Source: Pseudomonas tructae | Lineage (GTDB): Bacteria; Pseudomonadota; Gammaproteobacteria; Pseudomonadales; Pseudomonadaceae | Direction of reading: 5' to 3' | Length of the DNA: 64,000 nt | Assembly: GCF_004214895.1 (NCBI RefSeq) | Contig: NZ_CP035952.1 | Span: 1,240,001 to 1,304,000 of the forward strand | Part shown: piece by piece, positions 9,867 to 20,062 of the stretch | Position numbering within the stretch: the stretch's first letter is position 1 | How the letters are laid out: each line of letters starts with the position of its first letter | Position numbers and translations under genes: made by a program | Notes under the pieces: generated by a model | Databases searched by the model: none | What the model was told of the DNA's origin: nothing | What the model saw: only the letters and a program-made list of their open reading frames with translations

Positions 9867-10715
9867 TTAGAGACTAAGGCGCATGGACAGGTCCACCGCC
9901 TTCACATCCTTGGTCATCGCCCCGATCGAGACGTAGTCCACACCCGTCTGAGCAATCACCCGCAGGGTGTCCTCCGTCACCCCGCCGCTGGCCTCAAGCT
10001 TGGCCTTGCCCGCATTCAAACGTACCGCTTCGCGCATGTCGTCAAGGCTCAGTTCATCGAGCATGATGATGTCGGCGCCCGCGTCCAGCGCTTCCCTGAG
10101 TTCCACCAGGCTTTCCACCTCGATCTCCACCGGCTTGCCTGGGGCAATGCGGTGCGCAGCGGCAATTGCTTGCGCGATGCCACCGCTGGCGGCGATATGG
10201 TTTTCCTTGATCAGGAAGGCGTCGTACAGACCGATGCGGTGGTTGTGACAGCCACCGCAGGTGACCGCGTACTTTTGCGCCAGGCGCAGCCCGGGCAGGG
10301 TCTTGCGGGTGTCGAGCAGTTTGACTTGGGTGTCGGCCACCTGGTCGGCGAGGCACTGCGCACGTGTCGCCACGCCCGAGAGCATTTGCAAAAAGTTCAG
10401 CGCCGAGCGCTCGCCGCTGAGCAGCGAACGTGCCGGCCCTTCAAGCTGGAACAGGGCCTGGTTGGCTTTGGCGCGCTCGCCATCCTTGACCTGCCAGTGC
10501 ACCGCGACCCGCGGGTCGAGCTGGCGGAACACCGCATCGACCCAGGCAGTACCGGCAATCACGCAGTCGTCGCGGGTGATGATGGTGGCCGTGGCCAGGC
10601 GCTCGGCCGGGATCAACTGGGCGGTAATGTCGCCGCTGCCGATGTCTTCGAGTAACGCACGGCGCACGTTGGCTTCGATTTCGGCGGTCAGGTCGGCGAG
10701 GCGTAAATTCGGCAT
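9867..10715 (-). CDS. nadC: Quinolinate phosphoribosyltransferase (decarboxylating)
   Basis: 282 residues starting [20 protein letters not shown]. Family motifs: [32 protein letters not shown] (phosphoribosyl-binding lysines and arginines), [20 protein letters not shown], and the C-terminal [21 protein letters not shown]. Converts quinolinate and PRPP to nicotinate mononucleotide in de novo NAD synthesis. The longer frame adding MEPA lacks support; the MPNL start matches other Pseudomonas proteins. Divergent from the DUF1631 gene, a neighbourhood typical of the genus (nadC, DUF1631, ampD, ampE). Confidence 0.95.
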   Translation of the reverse strand: MPNLRLADLTAEIEANVRRALLEDIGSGDITAQLIPAERLATATIITRDDCVIAGTAWVDAVFRQLDPRVAVHWQVKDGERAKANQALFQLEGPARSLLSGERSALNFLQMLSGVATRAQCLADQVADTQVKLLDTRKTLPGLRLAQKYAVTCGGCHNHRIGLYDAFLIKENHIAASGGIAQAIAAAHRIAPGKPVEIEVESLVELREALDAGADIIMLDELSLDDMREAVRLNAGKAKLEASGGVTEDTLRVIAQTGVDYVSIGAMTKDVKAVDLSMRLSL

Positions 10716-10960
10716 GGCGGGCTCCACAAGCTAAGTGCTGGCGATTATAGGGCAGGCCAGCCTGCGCATGCAGCAATCACTGCAGTGGCGACCCAAGCTT
10801 GACCTTTGGTCAGGCCGAATGAGCTTTTCGTCCAAGTACCGGTCTATCAGCTGCGCACTGGCGACTGAAAGGTTTTTGCTCGATAATGCGCCTTGTATTT
10901 GGCGTCATAGCATTGACGACCGCTATTGAAGCTCAAATTCGAACCTGCAAGGAGACCAGG

Positions 10961-13159
10961 ATGCACAACGACGCGAAGGTGGTGCCGATCAAGGCCATCA
11001 CCGATCAGGCGCACAATGCGCCCCTCGCTCGTCTGCCGGTGGTGCTTCTGCAGGTTCGTGACAAGGCCGCGCTGCAACTGCGCCAAGGCCTGCAGGCGTT
11101 GTTCGACAACGCCGACGACACCCTGTTCGAGATGGCCGACAAGGCCGCCAACAACGTTGAACAGCACATCCTGTTCGAAGCCATGCGTGACCTGCGGCAT
11201 AAGCGCAAGCACATCGAACGGGGCTATCTTGATCATTTCTATGCAGCCTTCGTGCAGATCGGCCAGCGCGACTCACTGCCCGCCCTGCACAGCGATGCCC
11301 ATGACCGCCTGTTGCTGGTGGCCAATGATGAGCTGGAGCGCACGGTGGCGCTGGATGCCATGGTCGCACGGGTTCTTGCCCGTGATGGCATTGCCCTCAA
11401 TCAATTGACCCTGCGTTTCAGCGCCCTGGTCGGCCAGGCCCTGGATGATCCGCGCAATCCCCTGGGCCCGGCGATGCTCTGCGATTACTTTTTGCGTGCC
11501 GGGCGCAGCCTGGGCGTGGGGATCAAGGTCAAGCTGATCATTCTCAAACTGTTCGAGCGCTATGTGTTGCATGACGCCGACCAGTTGTACGGCGAAGCCA
11601 ACCAATTGTTGATTGCCACCGGCGTACTGCCAGGGCTCATGGCCGTGCCACGGCGCCGCGCCCAGGACCGCCCACAGGTTGAGCGCGAGGCTGTGGCCAG
11701 CGAACCCGGCAGCGACGCGCACCATGACGCGCTGGATGCCAACTGCCAGGCGGTTTTCGCTTCACTGCAGGCCCTGCTGTCGCCGGTGCGCGGGCGAGTT
11801 GCGCCGCGTCTGGAGGCGTGTGAGCACGTGCAGGCGATCAGCACCCGTGACCTGTTGCGCCTGCTCTCGCACCTGCAGCATTACGTGCCGTCTACGGCCC
11901 AAATCGATGATTTCGACCTGCACCAACAGCTTGAGCAACTCTTGACCCGGGTCAGCGTCAAAAGCGGCACCTACCGCAAGATCGAGGTGATCGATGAGGA
12001 TGTCATCAACCTCATTGCCATGCTGTTCGAGTTCATCCTCGCCGACCGTAACCTGCCCCGTTCGCTGCGCGTGCTGATCTGCCGCATGCAGATCCCGATG
12101 CTAAAGGTCGCGGTACTCGACAAGAGCTTCTTCAGCCGCAGCAGCCACCCGGCTCGCCGCCTGCTCAATGAGATCGCCACGGCAGCCATGGGCTGGGGCA
12201 CCAGCGATGATTGCCAGCGCGACAGCCTGTACCTGCGGGTCGAAAAAATCGTCCAGCGCCTGCTCAGCGACTTTGTCGATGACCCGGCGATATTCTCCGA
12301 GTTGCTCGCCGAATTTCTTGCGTTCAGCACTGATGAACGGCGCCGCAATGAGTTGCTCGAACAGCGTACCCGTGATGCCGAAGAGGGCCGCGCGCGCACC
12401 GCGCTGGCTCGTCAGCGGGTGCAGCATGAGCTCAACCGGCGTCTGCTTGGGCGCTCGATGCCACAGGTGGTGGTGCGCTTGCTCGAAGAGGCCTGGAGCC
12501 AGGTACTATTGCTGGCGTGCCTCAAGCATGGCGACACGTCCGGGCAGTGGCTCGCCGCTCTGCAAACCATGGATGAACTGATCTGGAGCGTGCAACCGCA
12601 CCCAGAAGAGCAGGCACGCCTGCGCCTGCTGGAGCTGGTGCCGGGGCTGCTCAAGGCGTTGCGCGATGGCCTGGCCGGCGCTGCCTTCGATCCCTTTGCT
12701 ACCAGTGAGTTCTTTGCCAAGCTTGAAACCCTGCACGTGCAGATGTTCGATACACCCGTTGTGGGCGGACGCGCGCTGCACAGCGATGCCAGCGAGCGGG
12801 TGCTGGTACTCGATGAGATCGTCTTGCCCGCCCCCGAGGCCTGCGGGCCGCAGGCGTCCCAGGTACGTCTGGCCGAAGACGACCCGGCGCTGCTGCAGGT
12901 CGAGCGCCTGCGCATCGGTGCCTGGGTCGAGTTGCTCGATGAAGACGAAGTGCAGCGTTGCAAGCTGATCGCCCAGATCGACAGCAGCGACCGCTTCATC
13001 TTCGTCAACCGCACCGGCCTTAAAGTCCGGGAGTGGTCGCGCATGGCCTTGGCCGTGGCCTTGCGCCGCGGGCATGTGCGCCCGCTGGACGACACCCTGT
13101 TGTTCGACCGGGCGCTGGATTCGGTGCTTAGCCAACTGCGTCAGTCGCAGGCACGTTAG
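10961..13159 (+). CDS. DUF1631 family protein of unknown function
   Basis: 732 residues starting MHNDAKVVPIKAITDQ after a good RBS (AAGGAGA, spacing 5-7). Largely alpha-helical and charged, no signal peptide or membrane span. The middle matches the DUF1631 family that sits between nadC and ampD in pseudomonads. The last 100 residues (LRIGAWVELLDEDEVQRCKL, FVNRTGLKVREWS) look like a small beta-barrel that I read as PilZ-like, but without the canonical RxxxR motif. Some databases call family members thymidine phosphorylase; nothing here supports that. Role unknown. Confidence 0.85.
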   Translation: MHNDAKVVPIKAITDQAHNAPLARLPVVLLQVRDKAALQLRQGLQALFDNADDTLFEMADKAANNVEQHILFEAMRDLRHKRKHIERGYLDHFYAAFVQIGQRDSLPALHSDAHDRLLLVANDELERTVALDAMVARVLARDGIALNQLTLRFSALVGQALDDPRNPLGPAMLCDYFLRAGRSLGVGIKVKLIILKLFERYVLHDADQLYGEANQLLIATGVLPGLMAVPRRRAQDRPQVEREAVASEPGSDAHHDALDANCQAVFASLQALLSPVRGRVAPRLEACEHVQAISTRDLLRLLSHLQHYVPSTAQIDDFDLHQQLEQLLTRVSVKSGTYRKIEVIDEDVINLIAMLFEFILADRNLPRSLRVLICRMQIPMLKVAVLDKSFFSRSSHPARRLLNEIATAAMGWGTSDDCQRDSLYLRVEKIVQRLLSDFVDDPAIFSELLAEFLAFSTDERRRNELLEQRTRDAEEGRARTALARQRVQHELNRRLLGRSMPQVVVRLLEEAWSQVLLLACLKHGDTSGQWLAALQTMDELIWSVQPHPEEQARLRLLELVPGLLKALRDGLAGAAFDPFATSEFFAKLETLHVQMFDTPVVGGRALHSDASERVLVLDEIVLPAPEACGPQASQVRLAEDDPALLQVERLRIGAWVELLDEDEVQRCKLIAQIDSSDRFIFVNRTGLKVREWSRMALAVALRRGHVRPLDDTLLFDRALDSVLSQLRQSQAR

Positions 13160-13238
13160 ATTCCTACGTGTTTTAACGATGCATGCAGAGCCACCACGGG
13201 GCATACTGAGCTAGTGCCCCCGTGTCTCAGGATTTTCT

Positions 13239-13805
13239 ATGCAACTGGACCGCGCTACTGGCTGGTTCGCCGGCGTCCGCCATTGTCCTTCGCCCAACTG
13301 CAATGCCCGCGCCGAGGGCGAAGTCATCTCCCTGCTGGTCATCCACAATATCAGCCTGCCGCCGGCGCAATTTGGCACCGGCAAAGTCCAGGAGTTCTTC
13401 CAGAACCGCCTGGATGTCAGCGAACATCCCTACTTTGAAGGTATCAAGCACCTGCGCGTGTCGGCGCATTTTCTTATCGAACGTGACGGCAAGGTCACTC
13501 AGTTTGTCTCCTGTCTGGACCGCGCCTGGCATGCCGGGGTGTCCAGTTTCGAGGGGCGCGAGGCGTGCAATGACTTTTCCATCGGCATCGAGCTGGAAGG
13601 CACCGACGAGCTACCTTTCACCGACGCCCAGTACCAGGCGCTACAAACATTGACCCGGCAGATCCAGGCTGCCTGGCCGGCCATTGGCACTGAACGGATT
13701 CAGGGCCACAGCGACATTGCCCCGGGACGCAAGACCGACCCTGGTGGCGCTTTTGATTGGCGGCGCTACCGTGCCGGCCTCAAGGACAAGGAGGATCAAG
13801 CATGA
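13239..13805 (+). CDS. ampD: 1,6-anhydro-N-acetylmuramyl-L-alanine amidase
   Basis: 188 residues, N-acetylmuramoyl-L-alanine amidase fold. Likely zinc ligands H36 (LLVIHNISLP), H157 (QGHSDIAPGRKTDPG) and D167, with catalytic E118 and K165, agree with AmpD spacing. No signal peptide, as expected for the cytoplasmic enzyme that cleaves anhydro-muropeptides during cell-wall recycling; its loss normally derepresses AmpR-controlled beta-lactamase. Overlaps ampE by ATGA (4 bases), so the two are translationally coupled. Confidence 0.96.
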   Translation: MQLDRATGWFAGVRHCPSPNCNARAEGEVISLLVIHNISLPPAQFGTGKVQEFFQNRLDVSEHPYFEGIKHLRVSAHFLIERDGKVTQFVSCLDRAWHAGVSSFEGREACNDFSIGIELEGTDELPFTDAQYQALQTLTRQIQAAWPAIGTERIQGHSDIAPGRKTDPGGAFDWRRYRAGLKDKEDQA

Positions 13806-14623
13806 GTTTTCTGGTGTTGTTGCTGGTGCTGTGGTTCGAGAAGTTTTCCGCCTTGCGCCAGCGTTTGCAACGCGACGGCTTTTTCGTCACCGAGCTTGTG
13901 CGCCTGGAGCGTGATGGCAGGCGGCACCCGTGGTGGGTACTGACCATCCTGGTGTTGTTGCCGGTGGCCGTGCTGGCCTTGCTGCTGCACGTGCTGGAGC
14001 CGGTGGCCTATGGCTTGCTCGCCCTGCCGGTGCACTTGCTGGTGCTGATCTACAGCCTTGGCCGTGGCGACATCAAGGGCGCGCAAGGGCCGTTTCGCGA
14101 TGCTTGGCGGCGCGGCGACGAGCAAGCGGCAGTGCATGTGGCCGAACGCGACCTGCGCTTGAGCGCCGACAATGCCCAGGCCTTGCTGGAGCGGGTGCAG
14201 GCCAACCTGTTGTGGCAGGCATACCAGAGCTTTTTTGCCGTGATCTTCTGGTACTTCCTGCTCGGCCCGGCCGCAGCCCTGGCCTATCGGTTGCTGGCGC
14301 TGACGGCCGAGCATGCACGCACACCGGTGCTGCGTGACCATGCCCTGCAACTGCGTCATGCCTTTGACTGGGCACCGGTGCGGTTGCTGGGTGCCAGTTT
14401 TGCCCTGGTCGGCAATTTCGTTGCAGTCAGCCGGGTGATGCTGCACGAGTTGCTGAACTGGCACATCAGTGCTGCCGGCCTGATCGAAGCCGTCGGGCGC
14501 GTCGCCGGGGATCTGCCGGCAGGCAGCGAAGGCCTGCTCAGCCTGGATAACCTATGGGAGTTGCTGCTGCGCTCGGCAGTGCTCTGGTACGCCTGTTTCG
14601 CCCTCTGGACCGTGCTCGGTTGA
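13802..14623 (+). CDS. ampE: Regulatory signalling membrane protein AmpE
   Basis: 273 residues. Hydrophobic segments at the N-terminus (MSFLVLLLVLWF), 45-65 (WWVLTILVLLPVAVLALLL), 70-90, about 140-165 (FFAVIFWYFLLGPAAALAY) and the C-terminus (LWYACFALWTVLG) fit the four-span inner-membrane AmpE family. Co-translated with ampD through the ATGA overlap. Its biochemical role is still unclear in the family; it was proposed to modulate beta-lactamase induction. There is no ampR or ampC in the window. Confidence 0.92.
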   Translation: MSFLVLLLVLWFEKFSALRQRLQRDGFFVTELVRLERDGRRHPWWVLTILVLLPVAVLALLLHVLEPVAYGLLALPVHLLVLIYSLGRGDIKGAQGPFRDAWRRGDEQAAVHVAERDLRLSADNAQALLERVQANLLWQAYQSFFAVIFWYFLLGPAAALAYRLLALTAEHARTPVLRDHALQLRHAFDWAPVRLLGASFALVGNFVAVSRVMLHELLNWHISAAGLIEAVGRVAGDLPAGSEGLLSLDNLWELLLRSAVLWYACFALWTVLG

Positions 14624-14631
14624 AGCCTTGG

Positions 14632-14656
14632 GCGGAGCGGCCACTGGTCGCTCCGC
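14632..14656 (+). terminator. Hairpin after ampE
   Basis: GCGGAGCG - gccactggt - CGCTCCGC, 8-bp stem starting 9 bases after the ampE stop. No clear T-tract; a probable weak or Rho-assisted terminator. Confidence 0.5.
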
Positions 14657-14668
14657 TGCCGGTTAACC

Positions 14669-14695
14669 TTAAGTTACAAACCCCCGATCCGATAT
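14669..14695 (+). promoter_or_regulatory. FliA (sigma-28) type promoter for the chemoreceptor
   Basis: TTAAGTTA - 11 bases - TCCGATAT resembles the sigma-28 consensus in both boxes and spacing, about 130 bases before the chemoreceptor start. Confidence 0.55.
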
Positions 14696-14824
14696 GCGCT
14701 ATACAAGTGTTGCTGAATTCATTCGGTGGCCTTGTGCCATTGTGGGCCGCCGCATCGCCGCTTCCACGGGGGGTGGTGCAAAGGCAGGAAGCGTAAAAAC
14801 AATAAGAATCGGAGGGCACCACCT

Positions 14825-16855
14825 GTGAAGAGCCTGTTGTATCCGGCCGTCGCGCTGATGAACCGACTGAGCTTCGGCATGAAGTTCAGCTTGATCAGTA
14901 TTCTGTTTTTCCTGCCCATGCTGGTGACCAACTACTACCTGGTCCGCGACTCCTATGCGCAGTTCCATGCCACCCGCAGCGAGCTGCAGAGCCTGGAACT
15001 GCTGGGCAACAGCCTGGCCTTGCGCGGCGACGTGGAAACCCTGGGCAACCTGGTGCAGATCAACGCCGTGCTTGGCCAGTCGGGCAAGGCCGAAGATGTC
15101 GAGGCGCAGATCGCCAGCATCGAGCAACAGGTGCAGAGCCGCTTGTCCGGCTTGACCTTGATGGTCGCCGATGAGGCCCAGGCCAAAGCCTTCGACGACA
15201 AGCGCAGCGAAATGCTCGACACCCTCAGGAGCGCTCAGGGTGAGTCGTCGTTGTCCAGCAAAGTGGCGTTGCTGGACAAACTGCTGGGTCAGGCCCAGGT
15301 GTTGAGCAAGGTCATCGCCAGCCAGGCCGGGCTCAGTCAGGACAGTGACTCGGCAATCCGCCAGCTCAGCGAGCTGATGACCACCATTACTCCGCAAGTG
15401 ACCCAGATTCTTGGCGAAGGGCGGGCCATCGGTGCCTATTCACTGGGCCAGGGTTTCGTCAACTCGGCTTCCAGCGCGCGCTTTGACGATTTGTTGCTGA
15501 AGCTGGAAAAGCTCGGCGCCGACTACGCCATCCGCCTGGAGGATGCGCTGGCCACCGAGCCTGGGGCGCAGGTGCGTCTGGGCAGCCTGGCCAGCAGTAG
15601 CCAGGCATCGCTCAAGCAGGCCAGCGAGCTGATCGAAGAGCAAGTTGTGGTGGCCGAGACCCTCAACGCGCCTTGGCCTGCGTTCTACAAGCAGCTCAGT
15701 GACCTGATGGCGCAAACCTATAAGCTCAACAGCGGCATTGGTGAGTTTCTCGGCCAGCAGTTGGAGCAGCGTCTGGCCGAGCACCGCTTGCACATGATCC
15801 TGCTGGTATCGGCGCTGGCGGCGGTGTTCCTGCTGATTGTGTACCTGTACAGCGGCTTCTACGCCTCGACCCGCAACACGCTGAAAAGCCTGGGTGCGGT
15901 GATGGACAAGGTTGCCGCCGGCGACATGACGGTCAACTTCCAGGCCAGCAGCCGCGATGAACTGGGCGAGTTGGGCCAGGTGTTCAACGGCACCGTGCGG
16001 CGCATCCACGACCTGATCGAGCAAGTTGGCCATACCGTCGCCGAGGTCGAGCGCCAGGCCGAGCAGGTACACGCGGTGTCGGCCCGTAGCAACCAGGCGG
16101 TCAGCGGCCAGCGCGGGCAGATCGAACAGGTCGCCACGGCGATGAACCAGATGTCGGCCACCGCCCAGGAGGTGGCACGCAGCGCCGCAGCGGCGGTCAG
16201 CAGCGCCCATGGCGTCAATCAGGAAACCGTCAGCGGGCGTGGCCTGGTGCAAACCCAGCAAGGCAACATCGCCCGCCTGGCCGGCGAGATCGATCAGTCG
16301 GTGGCGGTGATCAACCAGTTGGCCAGTGACAGCCAGGCCATCAGCCGGGTGCTGGAGGTGATCAAGAGTATCGCCGAGCAGACCAACCTGCTGGCCCTCA
16401 ATGCGGCAATCGAGGCCGCCCGGGCGGGTGAGCAGGGCCGTGGCTTTGCCGTGGTTGCCGATGAGGTGCGGACCCTGGCCAAACGGACCCAGCAGTCCAC
16501 CGAAGAAATCGCGCAGATGATTTTGCGTCTGCAGGGCGGGGTTGGCGCGGCCGTCAAGGCCATGGACAGCAGTCATCAGATGGCCGCAGGCACGGTCGGC
16601 GAGTCGCAGCAGGTGCAGCAGGCGCTGGAGAATATCCTCGGCGCCATCGGCAGCATCGTCGACCAGAACCAGCAGATCGCCGCGGCAGTGGAGCAGCAGA
16701 CGGCAGTGGCCCACGACATTGACCAGAACATCGTCCAGATCAACCGGGCGGCGGAGAACACCACCCAGGGCGCGCACCAGACCGAGGACGCCAGCCGCCA
16801 GCTGTCGACCCAGGTGCTGGAGCTCAAGCGCCTGATCGGTGCATTCCGGGTCTGA
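14825..16855 (+). CDS. Membrane methyl-accepting chemotaxis protein
   Basis: 676 residues from a GTG start supported by GGAGG nine bases upstream. Order: cytoplasmic N-terminus, TM1 about 18-38 ([19 protein letters not shown]), a helical periplasmic sensor of about 280 residues, TM2 about 322-345 ([18 protein letters not shown]), HAMP about 350-400, then the MCP signalling domain with its tip [18 protein letters not shown] near residue 520. The size of the ligand region suggests a long helical sensor (HBM-like); the ligand is unknown. Downstream of ampE as in other pseudomonads. Starting at an upstream ATG would add a Cys/Arg-rich segment without an RBS. Confidence 0.92.
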   Translation: MKSLLYPAVALMNRLSFGMKFSLISILFFLPMLVTNYYLVRDSYAQFHATRSELQSLELLGNSLALRGDVETLGNLVQINAVLGQSGKAEDVEAQIASIEQQVQSRLSGLTLMVADEAQAKAFDDKRSEMLDTLRSAQGESSLSSKVALLDKLLGQAQVLSKVIASQAGLSQDSDSAIRQLSELMTTITPQVTQILGEGRAIGAYSLGQGFVNSASSARFDDLLLKLEKLGADYAIRLEDALATEPGAQVRLGSLASSSQASLKQASELIEEQVVVAETLNAPWPAFYKQLSDLMAQTYKLNSGIGEFLGQQLEQRLAEHRLHMILLVSALAAVFLLIVYLYSGFYASTRNTLKSLGAVMDKVAAGDMTVNFQASSRDELGELGQVFNGTVRRIHDLIEQVGHTVAEVERQAEQVHAVSARSNQAVSGQRGQIEQVATAMNQMSATAQEVARSAAAAVSSAHGVNQETVSGRGLVQTQQGNIARLAGEIDQSVAVINQLASDSQAISRVLEVIKSIAEQTNLLALNAAIEAARAGEQGRGFAVVADEVRTLAKRTQQSTEEIAQMILRLQGGVGAAVKAMDSSHQMAAGTVGESQQVQQALENILGAIGSIVDQNQQIAAAVEQQTAVAHDIDQNIVQINRAAENTTQGAHQTEDASRQLSTQVLELKRLIGAFRV

Positions 16856-17026
16856 GATCAGCGGTTGCTGAAGTTTTCCGCGCTGTGACAAAGTAGCGCC
16901 CTGAAGGATTCCAGGGGGCCGGATGTGTCGGCAACGCTGCGGGGGTAGTCTCACCCTCACAGCAAGCGGAACCTCGAGTCCAAACGATTCGGCTCCCTCA
17001 GCACATTCACTGACGAGGTACAGACA

Positions 17027-18241
17027 TTGGCCATCATCCATCCCAAAGTCCGCGGTTTTATCTGCACCACTACGCACCCGACCGGTTGCGAGCTGAACGT
17101 ACGTGATCAGATCGAAGCCACCCGCAAACTGGGCGTGCGCGAGGATGGTCCGAAAAAGGTCCTGGTGATCGGTGCTTCCAGCGGCTACGGCCTGGCAGCG
17201 CGCATCACCGCCGCGTTCGGTTTCAAGGCCGATACCCTGGGCGTGTTTTTCGAAAAGCCGGGCACCGAAACCAAGGCCGGTACTGCGGGCTGGTACAACT
17301 CGGCTGCTTTCGACAAGTTCGCCAAGGCCGAAGGCCTGTACAGCAAATCGATCAACGGCGACGCCTTCTCTGACGAAGCGCGGGCCAAGGTCATCGAGCT
17401 GATCAAGAACGAAATGGGCGGCCAGGTTGACCTGGTGATCTACTCGCTGGCCTCGCCGGTACGCAAGCTGCCTGCTTCTGCTGGCGAGCGCGCTGGCGAA
17501 GTGGTGCGCTCGGCGCTCAAGCCGATCGGCCAGCCATACAAGTCGACCGCTATCGACACCAACAAGGACGCCATCATCGAGGCGTCGATCGAGCCTGCCA
17601 GCGAGCAGGAAATTGCCGACACCGTCACTGTCATGGGTGGCCAGGATTGGGAATTGTGGATCGACGCCCTGAACGCCGCCGGTGTTCTGGCGCCACACGC
17701 GCGCACCGTGGCCTTCAGCTACATCGGCACCGAGATCACCTGGCCGATCTACTGGCACGGCGCCCTTGGCAAGGCCAAGCAGGATCTGGACGAGACTGCC
17801 CAGCGCCTGAGCAACAAAGTCGGAGGCAGCGCCAACGTGGCTGTGCTCAAGTCAGTGGTCACCCAGGCCAGCTCGGCCATTCCGGTGATGCCGCTGTACC
17901 TGTCGATGGTCTTCAAGATCATGCAGGAGAAAGGCGTTCACGAAGGTACCCAGGACCAACTGGACCGCATGTTCCGTGACCGCATGTACCGTGCTGACGG
18001 TGCCTCGGCACAGCTGGATGAGAAAGGCCGCCTGCGTCTGGATGACTGGGAGCTGCGTGACGACGTACAGGATGCCTGCAAGGCCCTGTGGCCGCAGGTG
18101 ACCACCGAGAACCTGTTCGACATGACCGACTATGCCGGTTACAAGAAGCAGTTCCTCAACCTGTTCGGTTTCGAGCGTCATGATGTTGACTATGACGCCG
18201 ATGTCGCTACCGACGTACGGTTCGACTGCATCGAGCTGTAA
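17027..18241 (+). CDS. fabV: Enoyl-[acyl-carrier-protein] reductase FabV
   Basis: 404 residues, starting at TTG (17027) with GAGGT upstream; the protein then begins [20 protein letters not shown], the conserved FabV start. NADH-binding [11 protein letters not shown] (49-59) and catalytic Y242-x8-K251 ([11 protein letters not shown]) are visible. FabV performs the last reduction of fatty-acid elongation and is naturally triclosan-insensitive; in P. aeruginosa it accounts for intrinsic triclosan resistance. Monocistronic: a hairpin terminator follows. Confidence 0.96.
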   Translation: MAIIHPKVRGFICTTTHPTGCELNVRDQIEATRKLGVREDGPKKVLVIGASSGYGLAARITAAFGFKADTLGVFFEKPGTETKAGTAGWYNSAAFDKFAKAEGLYSKSINGDAFSDEARAKVIELIKNEMGGQVDLVIYSLASPVRKLPASAGERAGEVVRSALKPIGQPYKSTAIDTNKDAIIEASIEPASEQEIADTVTVMGGQDWELWIDALNAAGVLAPHARTVAFSYIGTEITWPIYWHGALGKAKQDLDETAQRLSNKVGGSANVAVLKSVVTQASSAIPVMPLYLSMVFKIMQEKGVHEGTQDQLDRMFRDRMYRADGASAQLDEKGRLRLDDWELRDDVQDACKALWPQVTTENLFDMTDYAGYKKQFLNLFGFERHDVDYDADVATDVRFDCIEL

Positions 18242-18261
18242 GAAGCGCTAACTAAGTGCTT

Positions 18262-18300
18262 GTTGCCGCACCTGTTTTTAGCCGGGTGCGGCAACCGTTT
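18262..18300 (+). terminator. Terminator after fabV
   Basis: GTTGCCGCACC (18262-18272) pairs with GGTGCGGCAAC (18285-18295), 11-bp perfect stem and 12-base loop, followed by CGTTT. Confidence 0.75.
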
Positions 18301-18421
18301 CAGACTCGAAACACAATTTGAAACAAGTCCATAACTGGCCCTTTGCTACTCCCTCGCCGCGCTGTTCTATACCACTCTCTACATGCCCTATAAAACCGCC
18401 AAGGTTTCGACAGGAGGCACC

Positions 18422-19108
18422 ATGAGTGGAATACAAAAGCTACAAGAGCGGATCAGGCAAAAGGGACTGCACAAAGTCCTCAAAACCCTCTGTGAGCGTT
18501 ACATCTTCTTCCACTGGGAGTTGCTGTGGATGGAGCGCGACCTCATCAGCCCGGTGCCTGCGCATAACCTGCGTGACCATGCACCGGTACGCCTGGTGGA
18601 AATCACTGAAGAAAATGCCGACGCCTTTGCCCGCTACTTTGGCGACCGCGTGCATACCATGCGCGAGCTGGCCGCTGAAGGTCATACCGGGCACATGTAC
18701 CTGGACGAGCAGGGCGACGCCGTAGCCTTTATCTTCGCCAGCATGCGCGACTATCACGACCGTCATTATTACGGCTGCAACTTCCCGGTCAAACCCGGTG
18801 AGTTCTTTGAATTCGGCGGCGAGATGACCCCTGCCTTCTTTGGTACCCGCTTGTCGGTGGATGCTCAGGTCAACCTGTGGGAGGCCATGCGTGCCAAGGG
18901 CTGCCACAAGGTGGTGGACGTCTGTGAAACCCACAATATCCCGGCACTCAAGCTGCACCTGCGCATGGGCTATCACGAGCAGGGCCGGGTGATGCATGTG
19001 TACGGGTTGTTCGGGCGCTGGCGCCTGTTCCGCGAAACCCGCTACGATGGCTCGCGACTGAGCGGCTTGCGCAAGGTTCCTGCACCGCGGGTAGCGGCTT
19101 CGGCGTGA
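18422..19108 (+). CDS. GNAT-like acetyltransferase, function unknown
   Basis: 228 residues starting MSGIQKLQERIRQKG after CAGGAGG (spacing 4). The N-terminal 40 residues form an amphipathic helix; the rest has a GNAT-type layout (VRLVEITEENADAFARYFGD, AVAFIFASMRDY, DAQVNLWEAMRAKGCHKVV, NIPALKLHLRMGYHEQG, the last matching the closing motif of the fold). The acetyl-CoA loop is not textbook, so assignment rests on overall pattern. It is followed after nine bases by an alpha/beta hydrolase, suggesting an operon acting on a shared substrate, perhaps a lipid or acyl group. Confidence 0.65.
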   Translation: MSGIQKLQERIRQKGLHKVLKTLCERYIFFHWELLWMERDLISPVPAHNLRDHAPVRLVEITEENADAFARYFGDRVHTMRELAAEGHTGHMYLDEQGDAVAFIFASMRDYHDRHYYGCNFPVKPGEFFEFGGEMTPAFFGTRLSVDAQVNLWEAMRAKGCHKVVDVCETHNIPALKLHLRMGYHEQGRVMHVYGLFGRWRLFRETRYDGSRLSGLRKVPAPRVAASA

Positions 19109-19117
19109 CAGAGGTCG

Positions 19118-20062
19118 ATGAGCAGTCTTGAAGTGTTTGCGGTTTTGCCCGTCGCCAACAACAGCGTGCAGACCTTTCGTGAGACAACCGCCGACGGGTA
19201 CTCCCTCGGCGGTTTCTGTTGGCGCCACCAGGTGCCGGACACCACGCGCCCGCTGGTGATCATCAACGCCGCCACCTCGGTGCGTTGCAGCTATTACGCA
19301 CGCTTTGCCCAGTACCTGTTCGCCCATGGCTTTGAGGTCATCACCTATGACTATCGTGGCATCGGTGAGTCGCGTCCGGCCTCCATGCGTCACTTCAAGG
19401 CGTCCTGGACCGACTGGGGCGCGCTGGATTTCGAAGCCATGCTGCAACGCGCCCAGCGCGAGTTTCCCGGCCAGCCCATCGATGTGGTCGGCCACAGTTT
19501 TGGTGGATGCGCCGCTGGGCTGGCGCAGTCGGCCGGTCAGGTACGCCGGCTGGTGACGGTTGGTGCGCAGTTCGCCTACTGGCGTGATTACGCCGCCGAC
19601 AGTCGCTGGCAGCTGTTCGGCAAGTGGCATGTGCTGATGCCGCTGTTGACGCAGGTATTGGGTTACTTTCCCGGCAAGCGCCTGGGCTGGCTGGAGGATA
19701 CTCCGGCCGGGGTGGTGCGGGACTGGAGCACGCGCTCCTCAGGCTACGAGCAGCGCCCAAGTGGCAGGGCGCTGGGGGAACTGCCTTTCGCCCGGGTGCG
19801 GGCGAAGACCCTGGCCATCAGCCTGACCGACGATCCATTCGGCACGGTCGCTGCCATCGAGCGATTGCTGGCGTACTTTGCGGCCAGTGAGCGTAGTCAT
19901 CTGCGCATTGCCCCCGCTGATATCGACGAGGATCGGATCGGCCACTTCGCCTTCTTCCACAGCCGCTTTGAGGCTCGGCTCTGGTCAGTTGCCCTGCACT
20001 GGTTGCAGCACGGGCAACTGGCCGAAGGCACGCCAGGACGTTTGATCAGGCCAGGCGCTTGA
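19118..20062 (+). CDS. Alpha/beta hydrolase
   Basis: 314 residues. Nucleophile elbow GHSFGG (about residue 126), a candidate acid in SLTDDPFGT (about 244) and histidine in IGHFAFFHSR (about 285) give a plausible Ser-Asp-His triad in order. The conserved YDYRGIGESRPASM segment places it with the YheT/serine aminopeptidase-like hydrolases. No signal peptide, so cytoplasmic. Nine bases behind the GNAT-like gene, hence probably co-transcribed. The last 17 bases overlap the convergent HopJ-family gene. Substrate unknown. Confidence 0.82.
   Translation: MSSLEVFAVLPVANNSVQTFRETTADGYSLGGFCWRHQVPDTTRPLVIINAATSVRCSYYARFAQYLFAHGFEVITYDYRGIGESRPASMRHFKASWTDWGALDFEAMLQRAQREFPGQPIDVVGHSFGGCAAGLAQSAGQVRRLVTVGAQFAYWRDYAADSRWQLFGKWHVLMPLLTQVLGYFPGKRLGWLEDTPAGVVRDWSTRSSGYEQRPSGRALGELPFARVRAKTLAISLTDDPFGTVAAIERLLAYFAASERSHLRIAPADIDEDRIGHFAFFHSRFEARLWSVALHWLQHGQLAEGTPGRLIRPGA

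Noticed and set aside
15440..17758. Minus-strand 772-residue frame
   Set aside because: Covers the chemoreceptor and fabV on the other strand; shadow of two real genes.
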